From SB15 sp964639245 (GTDB taxonomy: Bacteria > Chloroflexota > Anaerolineae > Aggregatilineales > J027): 64,000 bases of DNA. Position numbers and translations under genes: made by a program. Of the stretch, positions 35,431 through 44,179 are shown in pieces. The notes beneath the pieces are model-generated. The model made no database searches and was not told the DNA's origin. It saw only the letters and a program-made list of their open reading frames with translations. The stretch lies in assembly GCA_964639245.1 (NCBI GenBank), contig CAZXCU010000004.1:299735-363734 (forward strand). Direction: 5' to 3'. Positions within the stretch are counted from its first letter, which is position 1; the number at the start of each line of letters is the position of its first letter.

Positions 35431-36656
35431 TGCTTCTCAAATTTCATTACATGGGAAAAAAGGTAAGTTGTGCCATCGGGACTCATGGTAGGTGCATGGA
35501 TAGAAGGCATTGCCCCCTCAGTTTGAAGAAGCCCTATCGGCTGGGATTCACTGCCACCCGGTGGTAATGCCAGAGCCGAAATGTAAACGTCCGAGTCCGA
35601 AATTTGTTCATAATGGACATAGAAAAAATATTGAGCATCCGGCGAAACTACACCGATTCGCGGAAACAACCCCACCGGACTCTGACCCTTGTCATCTCTT
35701 TCGAAAAGTTCGGCTTGGCTGGCATAGTCACTGAAATCTACAAGGGGAGTCAGTTGGGCCGTGGTAAGATCCACATAGTAATAATTCACGCTCCCGAAGG
35801 ATGCGTTAAATGAAGAATCGTAGAGATAGACCACCAACGCGGCATTGCCAGCCCATTGCAGATTTTCAATATAAAAATAACTGGCCGGGTCTGTCCACTC
35901 GGGGAAGGTTGCCGCAAAATCTGGCAGAGTGATGAGATGGGTTAAACTGCCGTTGGTCAGGTCATAAATCCACAATCCATTGCGCGTTTCATTGCGCTCA
36001 CGTCCCGCAATGGGCAAAGCCAATTTTGTGCCATCCGGCGAAAATTGGGGGGGACGAATGATACTGATTTCGGGTAGGGCAGCGGTAAAGTCTGCGACTT
36101 GTTCCGCTTCGTCGCCGTTCAATCGGAATAGTTCTAAAGAATAGCGCTGGTCATCGGTATTCAAAAAGAGGCTGCGGAAAAAATAAAGCTGGTGATTGGC
36201 TGGATTCCACAGAGGGAAATAGTCTGGCTGCCCGTTAAAATCTTCACTCAGAAGATCGTCATATACCCCATCATCGGTGCGATTGGTGAAAGTTTGTGTT
36301 GCAACCTCATATATCCAGATGTCACTTTCATGAAAGCGATAGAAAAAGTCTTCGGTGAAAGCCAATGTCTGGCTGTCGGCTGACCATACCAAACTGGTGC
36401 CGCTGGTATCATAGAGTTCAGGCCATGCCGTGCAAGTTTGGGTATTTTCGATGAGGTCATAAAGACACAGGCCATCGCGCCGCGCTCCCCATGCTAATTT
36501 TGAGCCGTCAGGGGACAAAACCGCGTCGCGTATCAAGGGGCTATAGTCCCCGATGACGGTTTCGGCAAAGCGAGCATCGGTTAATTCCCACTCAATGGGG
36601 GGGGCAGCGGCGACAGAAAAAACGACCACAAGGCTGAGTACCAACCAATTTTTCAT
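35427..36656 (-). CDS. Exported TolB-like beta-propeller protein, first gene of a three-gene operon
   Basis: 409 residues from the ATG at 36656, which has GGAGG about eight bases upstream; the open frame extends 16 codons further without support. A signal peptide (NWLVLSLVVVFSVAAA) precedes propeller strands such as AVLSPDGSKLAWGARRDGLCLYDL, WSADSQTLAFTEDF, FSPDGTKLALPIAG and MSPDGTTYLFSHV. No catalytic motif. It may be a periplasmic or surface propeller without known ligand. It is divergent from the small Cys-rich gene at 36817. Confidence 0.7.
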   Translation of the reverse strand: MKNWLVLSLVVVFSVAAAPPIEWELTDARFAETVIGDYSPLIRDAVLSPDGSKLAWGARRDGLCLYDLIENTQTCTAWPELYDTSGTSLVWSADSQTLAFTEDFFYRFHESDIWIYEVATQTFTNRTDDGVYDDLLSEDFNGQPDYFPLWNPANHQLYFFRSLFLNTDDQRYSLELFRLNGDEAEQVADFTAALPEISIIRPPQFSPDGTKLALPIAGRERNETRNGLWIYDLTNGSLTHLITLPDFAATFPEWTDPASYFYIENLQWAGNAALVVYLYDSSFNASFGSVNYYYVDLTTAQLTPLVDFSDYASQAELFERDDKGQSPVGLFPRIGVVSPDAQYFFYVHYEQISDSDVYISALALPPGGSESQPIGLLQTEGAMPSIHAPTMSPDGTTYLFSHVMKFEKQ

Positions 36657-36816
36657 GAAACTTCCTCCGTAGATAAGCGTAGTTCCAAACGAATTCTGTC
36701 GCAAGCAACGTTTTTCCTACAAAGACAAACCATCCTATAACGAACGCTCCCGAAAAATTGTGCTATTCTGATGACTATAGAACAAAAGTTTGATGTGTGG
36801 TGAAGGTCAATATTGT

Positions 36817-37173
36817 ATGTATACATCCAATGAAATCATGTTTCCGTCCTATGTGATTCCCGAATTAGCCAACAGCCGCGGCCCGGAATGGCGTAATTTT
36901 ATCAATCGTCTGACGACCCTCCCCGAAACAGATGTAGAAGTGCTGGCTTTCATGCTGATGATGATTCGATTGAACGGCTGTATGGAATGTGAAACGGACA
37001 GTTACCGGGCTATGCGTGGGTGCGGGGCATGTGCCTTACAAACGCTGCGCCGGTACAAAGGGTCGGATAAAGATTTGATGAATGTATACAACATGGCTCT
37101 TCACGATATGACAACGTACATGGAACGGACAGGCAAAACAAAATTTCAAGCCATGCTTGAAGTCAGCCGATGA
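36817..37173 (+). CDS. Small Cys-cluster protein of unknown function
   Basis: 118 residues from the ATG at 36817, which has GAAGG ten bases upstream; an earlier in-frame ATG at 36793 has no ribosome binding site. A CxxC-x10-CxxC pattern (GCMEC and CGAC) in the middle could bind zinc or an iron-sulfur cluster. There is no signal peptide, so it is cytoplasmic. The stop overlaps the YkgJ-like gene start by four bases (ATGA), so the two are translationally coupled. I do not recognise the family by name. Confidence 0.6.
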   Translation: MYTSNEIMFPSYVIPELANSRGPEWRNFINRLTTLPETDVEVLAFMLMMIRLNGCMECETDSYRAMRGCGACALQTLRRYKGSDKDLMNVYNMALHDMTTYMERTGKTKFQAMLEVSR

Positions 37174-37664
37174 TAACGGATTTGGCGTTTATCGCGCAGC
37201 AGGCACGCCAAAATGCGGATGATTATGAAGCCTTCCGTTACTATGTCGAAGATGAGCTTTTAAGTGACGCTGAACTGGATGAATTGGTAGAAAAAATTGC
37301 TGCCCCCATCATCGCAGCAATCGATTGTACCCAGTGTGCCAACTGCTGCCGTCACTTGGATGTCTATTTAACGCCACAAGATGGAGAACGGCTAGCAGCC
37401 CGGATTGATATTCCCTTAGCCGAGGTTGTTGATGACTCTCGCGCTCAAGAGGAAGGGGAATGGGGGGTGTTCCGCCGCAAACCCTGCCAATTTTTGCAAG
37501 GCAATTTGTGTACCGTTTACGAACATCGTCCCATGTCATGTCGGGAATACCCCGCCTTCACCCCCGATTTTCGCTGGCTATTGGGGGATATTCTGGGCGG
37601 GGTGGGGTTGTGTCCCATCGTCTATAACACGCTTGAAGAACTTAAAAAACACCTGCGCTGGTAG
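37170..37664 (+). CDS. YkgJ-family cysteine-cluster protein (UPF0153)
   Basis: 164 residues. DCTQCANCCRHLDVYLT near residue 50 gives the CxxCxxCC cluster, and PCQFLQGNLCTVYEHRPMSCREYP provides further cysteines (Cx6C...C), the classic YkgJ zinc/iron chelate pattern. Members are small cytoplasmic metal-binding proteins of unclear biochemical role. It is coupled to the small CxxC protein upstream and convergent with an MFS transporter, with only three bases between the stop codons. Confidence 0.88.
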   Translation: MITDLAFIAQQARQNADDYEAFRYYVEDELLSDAELDELVEKIAAPIIAAIDCTQCANCCRHLDVYLTPQDGERLAARIDIPLAEVVDDSRAQEEGEWGVFRRKPCQFLQGNLCTVYEHRPMSCREYPAFTPDFRWLLGDILGGVGLCPIVYNTLEELKKHLRW

Positions 37665-37667
37665 TTT

Positions 37668-38918
37668 TTAGTCGCCGGCGGTTGCATGGGCTTTGGCTGT
37701 CAATTTTTGGCTCAGCAACTTTTCCTGTTCGGTTTGTGGCATATGGCGTAGGGCAATCACCAAACTTATCATAAAAGTGAAACCCCCAATCAGGAACACG
37801 CCGCGCAATCCAAACGCTGCGACTGCCGCCGCCCCTAAAAGTGGGGCAATGGTACGAGTTGCGGATGAAATGGATGTATCCAACCCATAAACCGCCCCTT
37901 CTGTACCTGCGGGCGTGTAACTTGCCAGCAGCGCGTTCAAAGCGGGCATCATTGCGCCAACGGATGCCCCCACCAACACCTGCAACACGCCTAACTGCCA
38001 GACATTCACCACGGCAGATTGCGGGAGAGAAAAAGCCACTGCACCGACAATCCCCACCAGCAAAATTTTACGGTGTCCGACCTGATCGCCCATGCGACCC
38101 AAGAACAGAGAACAAACCGTGGTGCTTAACGCTGCCCCACCCGCGATAATCCCGGTGACTGTTGCAATATTCTTTTCGTTATGCAACAGCAGCGCAATAA
38201 AAAGCGGGGTGTACGGGGTCAACATCGTGCGAATCATCCACACAAAGCCTAAAAGGGTATAGGTGGCAACCACACCCGGCAGAGTCAAAATTTCACGCCA
38301 TTGACGGGTCAAACTGCCTTTTTGTTGGCGGCTTTCCTGTGTGGGTGGGACAAAATTTTCTTCCACCACCCACCAGACCAGCAGCCATGTTCCTGCCAGC
38401 ATGACCGCCGTAACCAGATAAGTCGCTTGGTAGCCCATTGCATCAGCAATGATTCCACCCACAAACGGGCCAAGTGATACGCCGCTCCACATGGCGACTT
38501 GAATCAAGCCCATTGAATAGCCGCTTTTTTCACGCGGGGCGACTGCTGCGACTAAGGCGGTGATGGCTGGCGTTACACCGGTCACAAAGCCTTGCAAGGT
38601 ACGCAGCAACACCAATTCTTCACCGGAACGCGCAAACCCCATCAATCCCAACAAAATTGCCCCGCCAAAGGTGGCCCGCAGCACCATCATTTTGCGTCCG
38701 TGACGGTCTGCCATCATGCCCCAGATGGGCGAAATAAGCATCATCGTGAACGCTTGGGATGAGAAGGCTAACCCGATCAGCAGTTCTTTGCTGACCCCGG
38801 TTTGCGAAGGCAGCGATTTTACATACAGAGATAAAAAGGGGAAACTGCTCGAAAATCCGAGCGCGGTCATCAGTTGGGCAAAAAACAAAACGTAGAGGGT
38901 ACGCTTCCACGTAGGCAT
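37668..38918 (-). CDS. MFS transporter, drug-efflux (DHA1-like) type
   Basis: 416 residues with twelve hydrophobic helices. Motif A (GMMADRHGRKMM) follows helix 2 and a second copy (GRMGDQVGHRKIL) follows helix 8; GFVTGVTPAITALVAAVAP lies in helices 4-5. It is a proton-coupled exporter of the major facilitator superfamily; the substrate is unknown. The gene is divergent from a LysR regulator with a 105-base shared region that contains an inverted repeat, suggesting local control. Confidence 0.9.
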   Translation of the reverse strand: MPTWKRTLYVLFFAQLMTALGFSSSFPFLSLYVKSLPSQTGVSKELLIGLAFSSQAFTMMLISPIWGMMADRHGRKMMVLRATFGGAILLGLMGFARSGEELVLLRTLQGFVTGVTPAITALVAAVAPREKSGYSMGLIQVAMWSGVSLGPFVGGIIADAMGYQATYLVTAVMLAGTWLLVWWVVEENFVPPTQESRQQKGSLTRQWREILTLPGVVATYTLLGFVWMIRTMLTPYTPLFIALLLHNEKNIATVTGIIAGGAALSTTVCSLFLGRMGDQVGHRKILLVGIVGAVAFSLPQSAVVNVWQLGVLQVLVGASVGAMMPALNALLASYTPAGTEGAVYGLDTSISSATRTIAPLLGAAAVAAFGLRGVFLIGGFTFMISLVIALRHMPQTEQEKLLSQKLTAKAHATAGD

Positions 38919-38941
38919 GGTTTATGCGAGTCTTTCTGCGA

Positions 38942-38961
38942 CTATGGAACTGTCTCTATAG
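38942..38961. promoter_or_regulatory. Candidate LysR-type operator in the MFS/LysR divergent region
   Basis: CTATGGA (38942-38948) and TCTATAG (38955-38961) form an imperfect inverted repeat with a six-base spacer and a T-N11-A type layout. It is located 24 bases from the transporter start and 63 from the regulator start. Confidence 0.45.
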
Positions 38962-39023
38962 ATTAAATAAATTTAGGGCATAATGATAGGGGGTTTGGTT
39001 TTGGTATGGTATAAAGGATTTTT

Positions 39024-39965
39024 ATGAATCACGAGCAGATTGAATTGAGTCAGCTCATTGCCTTTGAACGGGTAGCCCGCGAAGGGAATTTTACCCGTGC
39101 TGCCGAAGCGCTCAATTTGACACAACCGGCGGTGAGTACCCGCATCGCGTTGCTGGAAAAAGAATTGGGCGGGCAGTTATTTGAACGACGGGGACGACAA
39201 CTCAAACTGACCCCGCTTGGACAGCGATTTTTGCCCTATACCGAACGGGTGTTGGCGGTTCTAACCGATGGATTGCAGGAAGTGCGTCGTTTTCACACCG
39301 GAAAAACTGGCGACCTCAAACTAGCGGCTTTGAATCCCTATGTTTTAAGTCTGCTGCCCCTGCCGCTTGAACAATTTCGCCTCGATTATCCTTCCGTCGA
39401 TATTCGGATTTGGCAGCGTTTGAAAGCTGAAATCATCAACATGCTTTATGATGGCGTGGTCACACTCGGTTTAATCAACGCACCCCATTTTGACCAGAAT
39501 CTCATACCCATCGCCCATTTTCAGGAACGTATACGCGGGGTGGTATCCCTGTCACACCCCCTTGCCGCCCTGCAAGCGGAAAAAAAGACATTGCTGATGG
39601 AAGATATTTACCAGCACACGATTTTCCGCGTTACGATGTCTCCCAGCATGACCGCCTTTATTGATAGTGTGGTCGAATCGGGACGGCAGGGAAGCGGGGG
39701 CGCAATTGTCGCCGTTCCCTTGCTGCTTGCCTCCCGTTTGACCATTCGCGGGCAGGGCATGGCCTTTTTACCGCAAAGTTATGTGCAGCGTTTTGTGGAT
39801 GATAAACGGCTGGTCTTTTTAAATATTCAGGATATGCCGCAGGTGTTGGATGAACCCCTGCTGGTCGCTTTACGCGGACGGGAACTGGATTCGGTTCACC
39901 GTGAATTCATTCGTAACTTTAAACATCACTGGCGGCACATGCTGGCCCACGAAACGGTGATTTAA
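39024..39965 (+). CDS. LysR-type transcriptional regulator
   Basis: 313 residues. N-terminal winged helix-turn-helix with LIAFERVAREGNFTRAAEALNLTQPAVSTRIALLEKELGGQLFERRGRQLKLT (residues 11-65), then the periplasmic-binding-like effector domain to the end. It probably controls the divergent MFS transporter gene. AAAGGA precedes the ATG by six bases. The inducer is unknown. Its last four bases overlap the end of the convergent Lrp/AsnC-domain gene. Confidence 0.93.
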   Translation: MNHEQIELSQLIAFERVAREGNFTRAAEALNLTQPAVSTRIALLEKELGGQLFERRGRQLKLTPLGQRFLPYTERVLAVLTDGLQEVRRFHTGKTGDLKLAALNPYVLSLLPLPLEQFRLDYPSVDIRIWQRLKAEIINMLYDGVVTLGLINAPHFDQNLIPIAHFQERIRGVVSLSHPLAALQAEKKTLLMEDIYQHTIFRVTMSPSMTAFIDSVVESGRQGSGGAIVAVPLLLASRLTIRGQGMAFLPQSYVQRFVDDKRLVFLNIQDMPQVLDEPLLVALRGRELDSVHREFIRNFKHHWRHMLAHETVI

Positions 39966-40255
39966 CCCAGTGTCTCCTCATTCCCGATGCTGAACGCCGC
40001 TTCTAACGCCTCACGGTCATAGGATTTGAACGCCAGCAGGGTTTCGGTGCTGGAAATACTGGGCAAAGTCTGAACCGCTTGGGTCACAATTTCTGCGACA
40101 TGCTCATTGGAACGGGCGCGAAGAATGGCTACCAAATCATAGCGTCCGGCAACCGAAAAAACCTCGCTGATACCTTCAATATCGAGCAGCTTTTGGGCGG
40201 TGTTGTTGACTTCGGCGCGTGCCACATTGATAAGTACAATCGCATTAACAACCAT
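39962..40255 (-). CDS. Stand-alone Lrp/AsnC ligand-binding (RAM) domain protein
   Basis: 97 residues, covering only the alpha-beta sandwich ligand domain: VVNAIVLINVARAEVNNTAQKLLDIEGISEVFSVAGRYDLVAILRARSNEHVAEIVTQAV. The DNA-binding helix-turn-helix of Lrp is absent. Such single-domain members can bind amino acids and assemble with full-length Lrp or act alone. No full-length Lrp is in the window. A terminator-like hairpin lies about 110 bases upstream of its start. Confidence 0.85.
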   Translation of the reverse strand: MVVNAIVLINVARAEVNNTAQKLLDIEGISEVFSVAGRYDLVAILRARSNEHVAEIVTQAVQTLPSISSTETLLAFKSYDREALEAAFSIGNEETLG

Positions 40256-40366
40256 AGAAATTCTCTCACCCTTCAGTTTTGAACACTATCATAACGCATC
40301 TCAGTGATTTTAAGCGCGGAGCTTATCCACTTTTTGACACGGAAGAAAGAAGGTTTCATGAAAAAA

Positions 40367-40411
40367 GAGGATGTTGGTCAATTGCTTTGTACCCAAGAAA
40401 CCAACATCCTC
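40367..40411. terminator. Intrinsic terminator / inverted repeat
   Basis: GAGGATGTTGGT (40367-40378) pairs exactly with ACCAACATCCTC (40400-40411) across 21 bases. It follows the propeller/fibronectin gene on the minus strand and is preceded by an A-run (T-run on that strand). Confidence 0.8.
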
Positions 40412-40426
40412 ATAAATAGTGACGAA

Positions 40427-42298
40427 TTATGGACAAGCAGGCGTAGTGACACTAGCAGGCGCGGAACTGGCTAAAACGGTAATTCCATCCGTTGCTACGG
40501 ATTCAACCCGCATGGTATAGGCTGTGCCACAGGCCAAATCTTCCACCTTCACCGCAACAGTTGGTTCACTGGAATTGGCAACGGTGGGGAAACCGTTCGG
40601 ATTATTGGATGGGTCAATCTGAATATAGAAAAAGGTGGTCGTGCCGGGCGAAGTCCACGAGACATCCACCCCATATTCAGGCCGTCCATCGGCAAATGTC
40701 CCGACTTGGGTGGGCTGACCGAGCGCTAAATCTCGCGGGGCATTCGGATCATCGGGGTTAATCGGTGTGCCAGATAAATTCGATGAATCGGGGGTTGCAC
40801 CTGCGGCGGGTGTTTCTCCTGCGGCGGCGGGAGTCGCGGCAGCATCACCACTCGCGGCAACCGGTGCAGGTGTAACGACAGGAACAACAACTTCGGCATC
40901 ACAGGGGGGCGTGGTGACATTACGCGCTTTGGAGACTTCGCCCGCGCTGCCGTCTGCACCCAACGCCGCAATCGTAATGTTAAATGTCACCCCGCAGGTC
41001 ATTCTGCCCAACTGTGCTGCAACCGTCGGAGAATCAAAGGTGTTTTGCCCTTCGATAGCCGGGTCAATGGTGAGACGATAGCCTGTACTACCCGCTACTT
41101 CATTCCACTGCATCCGCACCGTGTAAAAAGATGTACCTTCGGCGCTGCGATAATCAAAAAGCGGTTCGGTGAAAACGACATTTTCGACTTTGGTGGGCGC
41201 TGTAGCAGAAGGGCCAAACTGCGGGTCGGCAATTTGGGTTACTTCGGCGGGTAATGTAGCTTCCTGCATAATTGCATCCACCCGGAAGAAAAGATGGGCT
41301 TTGCCCAGTTTGGCGGTATCGTCAAATTCGTTCAAATACACCAGCGCACTGCCATCAGCAGTCCAGGTAACTGCCTCCGCTAAGTCTGCATGAGGAATCG
41401 AGCCAAGTGCTGTTCGCGTACCATCGTAGCTTAACTGCCAGACTTCGCTGGTGGCGATATTGTTCCCAAAATCCCGAATAAAGTAGGCCACGCCGTTGTT
41501 AATCGGGAAAGCGTGCGAGACATAGCGGGCAGATTCACCTGTCAGGGGAATAATACGGTTTTTGTCGTTGGCATCAATGATAAACCCATCGCCGGAAGGA
41601 GAAAGCGGCACATCGCTGATGATGATGTCCGTCCCATCATCCGACAAAAACGCCCGACTGTAGCCACTTTCGTTAATATTGCCTGTATTGGCGAGGTTAT
41701 AGGCATAAGGACGCTGGGTGAAAAAGTTGTACCGGATGATCCCGTTGCTTTCAAAAAATAGCGCTTCCAGAATCAGCCTGTCGCCGGATTCTGCCCACGA
41801 AACCTTGCGATAAACCGTTTTGTTGGCATCATTGGTACGCACCGAGTTGAGCTGTAATGTCCAACTGCCGTTGGTAAGATCCAGAATCCACACCCCTTCG
41901 GATGTATCGGCGGTTTCGGTGGGAGACAGGGCAACCACTGCCACTCTGGTTTTGTCCGGCGACCACGCCACATCATTGAGATTAACATTCGGGCTGTCCA
42001 ACGGGCCACCACTGGTATAGGTGAAATCGGGCAGCACCAGCAAACGCGCCCCTACGAAGGCCAATGTGCCATCATAAGCAATATCGTAAGCAACAATGCT
42101 TTCACTCGCCTGTGTTATCTGCTCAACAGTGTTATCGGTTTTAACGCGGAAAATTTGCATCAACCCCGCAGCATCCGGCGCACGATAATACAAGTCGGCA
42201 GACAAGGTAAGGGCTTGAGCAAAACTCAGATTCAAGGGCAGCACAAAAGACAGGATGAGTAAAATTCCTATCCCGCCGCATAATTTTTTCAAGAACAT
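40427..42298 (-). CDS. Exported beta-propeller protein with two fibronectin type III domains
   Basis: 623 residues. Signal peptide GIGILLILSFVLPLNLSFAQA, then propeller strands to about residue 350 (WSPDKTRVAVVALSPTE, WTADGSALVYLNEF), a first FnIII-like module (MQWNEVAGSTGYRLTIDP ... NITIAALGADGSAGEVS), a Pro/Ala-rich linker (APVAASGDAAATPAAAGETPAAG), and a second module ending at the C-terminus (DVSWTSPGTTTFFYIQID ... MRVESVATDG). No enzyme motif. Likely a surface adhesin or sensor. A terminator lies just downstream. Confidence 0.8.
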   Translation of the reverse strand: MFLKKLCGGIGILLILSFVLPLNLSFAQALTLSADLYYRAPDAAGLMQIFRVKTDNTVEQITQASESIVAYDIAYDGTLAFVGARLLVLPDFTYTSGGPLDSPNVNLNDVAWSPDKTRVAVVALSPTETADTSEGVWILDLTNGSWTLQLNSVRTNDANKTVYRKVSWAESGDRLILEALFFESNGIIRYNFFTQRPYAYNLANTGNINESGYSRAFLSDDGTDIIISDVPLSPSGDGFIIDANDKNRIIPLTGESARYVSHAFPINNGVAYFIRDFGNNIATSEVWQLSYDGTRTALGSIPHADLAEAVTWTADGSALVYLNEFDDTAKLGKAHLFFRVDAIMQEATLPAEVTQIADPQFGPSATAPTKVENVVFTEPLFDYRSAEGTSFYTVRMQWNEVAGSTGYRLTIDPAIEGQNTFDSPTVAAQLGRMTCGVTFNITIAALGADGSAGEVSKARNVTTPPCDAEVVVPVVTPAPVAASGDAAATPAAAGETPAAGATPDSSNLSGTPINPDDPNAPRDLALGQPTQVGTFADGRPEYGVDVSWTSPGTTTFFYIQIDPSNNPNGFPTVANSSEPTVAVKVEDLACGTAYTMRVESVATDGITVLASSAPASVTTPACP

Positions 42299-42521
42299 GC
42301 TCTCAATACTCCATCACTTCGATGTTTGGCGCATAATTATAATCTGTGCCGCAAAAGAAAAAACCATCAGACGGGCAAGCGTGGTATTTGTGTGGGGTTT
42401 GAATAGTCTCTCAAAAAATAACTGGGTAAAGCAATTGATTCAGAAGCTGAACAGCATGAACGAAATTTATGAGTGCTATTATTGCAATGAGGCATTTAGA
42501 GCGATTTCATACAATGGGCAG

Positions 42522-42549
42522 TTGCTATATTTTGACCAAGCAATATACT
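42522..42549 (+). promoter_or_regulatory. Promoter candidate for the methyltransferase gene
   Basis: TTGCTA (-35, 42522-42527) and TATACT (-10, 42544-42549) are spaced by 16 bases, upstream of the start at 42575. The remainder of the 276-base gap 42299-42574 shows no supported gene. Confidence 0.5.
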
Positions 42550-42574
42550 TTTTATAGAGGCGGAATGTTAAATT

Positions 42575-43498
42575 GTGAACAAGGACAAATTCGGCATGAA
42601 CTTTGAGCCGCAAATGTATCGGCAAATGTTGGTAGAGAAAGCCTTTGCCACCGAGGAAGCCCTGTTGCTTCGGAAGCATACCCATGAGAAATACAGCGAC
42701 CCCACCTTGGATTTTCCTGCATGGGTCTTAGACCGCTTTCACTGGCAGGGCAATGAACGGGTGCTGGATCTGGGCAGCGGCCCGCTGACTTACCAAGATG
42801 CTGTACTTAAATATATTCCGCCCAAACAGTACATTGCATGTGATATTTCGGATGGGATGATGCGCGCTGCCCGCCGTCATGCGAAAAACGGAGTTGATTT
42901 GGCGGTTGTGGATGCCGCGACGATTCCCTTCTCCACTGAGAGTATGGATGTGGTGCTGGCAAATCATATGCTCTACCATGCCAGCAACTTACCGCAGGCG
43001 CTCAAGGAAATTAAGCGGGTTTTAAAACCCGGCGGGGTCGTGATTGCGGCAACGAACAGCGAATTTTCGATGCCAGAATTTAATACCCTGACCCAACGGG
43101 CTATGCGGGTTTTGGGGCAAACGGTAGAAGCAGCAGAAAAACTGGAACAATCGCCCCTATCGAATTTTTCACTGGAATCCGGGTTGCGGCATATCGCCAA
43201 ACATTTTCCGGCGGTGGTGCGCTATGACGTGCCGGGAACGCTCGTTTTTCGTGAATTAAAACCTGTCATTGAATATATCAACAGCACCCGCCCATTTTTT
43301 GAACCCAACCTGCCCGATGGTATTTCATGGGAAGATTTTATTACCATCATGGGCGACCAAATTCGACGCTTGTTAGAACACTTTGGAGAACTGGTGATTA
43401 ACAAACTGACAGGCGTGATTATTGCTACTGAAAATGGCGGATTTGCAACTGAGTATCGGCGGATGCTTACTCATCCTCAAATCCATAACGACCAATAA
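42575..43498 (+). CDS. Class I SAM-dependent methyltransferase
   Basis: 307 residues. The SAM-binding motif I is VLDLGSGPLTYQDAVL near residue 66, followed by ACDISDGMMRAARRHA, AVVDAATIPFSTESMDVVLANHMLYH and VLKPGGVVIAATN, the methyltransferase-11 pattern. Substrate unknown; the downstream part with FEPNLPDGISWEDF is not distinctive. The start may be GTG at 42575 or ATG at 42596; neither has an ideal ribosome binding site. Its last 32 bases overlap the end of the convergent pcm gene. Confidence 0.85.
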   Translation: MNKDKFGMNFEPQMYRQMLVEKAFATEEALLLRKHTHEKYSDPTLDFPAWVLDRFHWQGNERVLDLGSGPLTYQDAVLKYIPPKQYIACDISDGMMRAARRHAKNGVDLAVVDAATIPFSTESMDVVLANHMLYHASNLPQALKEIKRVLKPGGVVIAATNSEFSMPEFNTLTQRAMRVLGQTVEAAEKLEQSPLSNFSLESGLRHIAKHFPAVVRYDVPGTLVFRELKPVIEYINSTRPFFEPNLPDGISWEDFITIMGDQIRRLLEHFGELVINKLTGVIIATENGGFATEYRRMLTHPQIHNDQ

Positions 43499-44111
43499 GC
43501 GGTACAAACCGGACGGGAATCATCCGTTCGGTTTCCCATTTGTCAAAATCGCGCCGTACAATTTCTAAATTTTGCTGGTTGCGCGTCCCAACTGGCAAAA
43601 TCAACCGACCATTGTTCCGCATCTGGGCGCGAAGAGGGCCGGGAATGGTCGGGACAGAAGCGCTCACGATGATAGCATCATAGGGGGCCATATCTGCCAA
43701 ACCTTGACTGCCATCCCCGACATAGACTTCGACATTTTCGTAGCCCAGCGTAGCGAGGGTGTTGGCAGCTTGTTCGGCTAATTCGGGCTGGCGTTCAATC
43801 GAATACACATGAGCCACCATATTACATAACAATGCAGTTTGATAACCAGACCCAGTTCCGATTTCCAGCACAACTTCATGCCCGCTTAAATGCAGCGATT
43901 GCAGCATCAAGGCGACCACATAGGGCTGAGAAATCGTTTGTTTGTGACCAATGGGTAGCGCCCCGTCCCGATACGCAAGATGGCGGATTTCGGAAGGAAC
44001 AAATTCATGGCGGGGGACACGTCCCATCACATCCAAGACACGAAAATCATTAATATCGCGCTCCTTTAACTGCTTTTGTACCATGGTGGTACGGAGCTTG
44101 TCGTAGTCCAT
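43467..44111 (-). CDS. pcm: Protein-L-isoaspartate O-methyltransferase
   Basis: 214 residues from the ATG at 44111 (GAGG seven bases upstream); a TTG twelve bases earlier is less likely. PRHEFVPSEIRHLAYRDGALPIGHKQTISQPYVVALML is the family's N-terminal region, VLEIGTGSGYQTALL is SAM motif I, and VYVGDGSQGLADMAPYDAIIVSASVPTIP follows. It methylates isoaspartyl residues to begin repair of aged proteins. Divergent from the metallophosphoesterase gene with a short shared region. Confidence 0.93.
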   Translation of the reverse strand: MDYDKLRTTMVQKQLKERDINDFRVLDVMGRVPRHEFVPSEIRHLAYRDGALPIGHKQTISQPYVVALMLQSLHLSGHEVVLEIGTGSGYQTALLCNMVAHVYSIERQPELAEQAANTLATLGYENVEVYVGDGSQGLADMAPYDAIIVSASVPTIPGPLRAQMRNNGRLILPVGTRNQQNLEIVRRDFDKWETERMIPVRFVPLIGRYGFEDE

Positions 44112-44160
44112 ACTGCGCCTCAAAATGCCTATTTTGAAAATTATACAACAAACAAGGGTC

Positions 44161-44177
44161 TGCTATAATTCATTTTG
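44161..44177 (+). promoter_or_regulatory. Extended -10 promoter giving a near-leaderless transcript
   Basis: TGCTATAAT (44161-44169) is an extended -10 element. The predicted start point at about 44176 coincides with the GTG/ATG start (44177/44180) of the metallophosphoesterase, so the mRNA would have almost no leader. Confidence 0.55.
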
Positions 44178-44179
44178 TG

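Noticed and set aside
42255..42557. Plus-strand open frame of about 100 codons with a YYCNEAF stretch
   Set aside because: It begins inside the 5' end of the well-supported propeller/fibronectin gene, has no ribosome binding site or family similarity, and crosses the methyltransferase promoter region.
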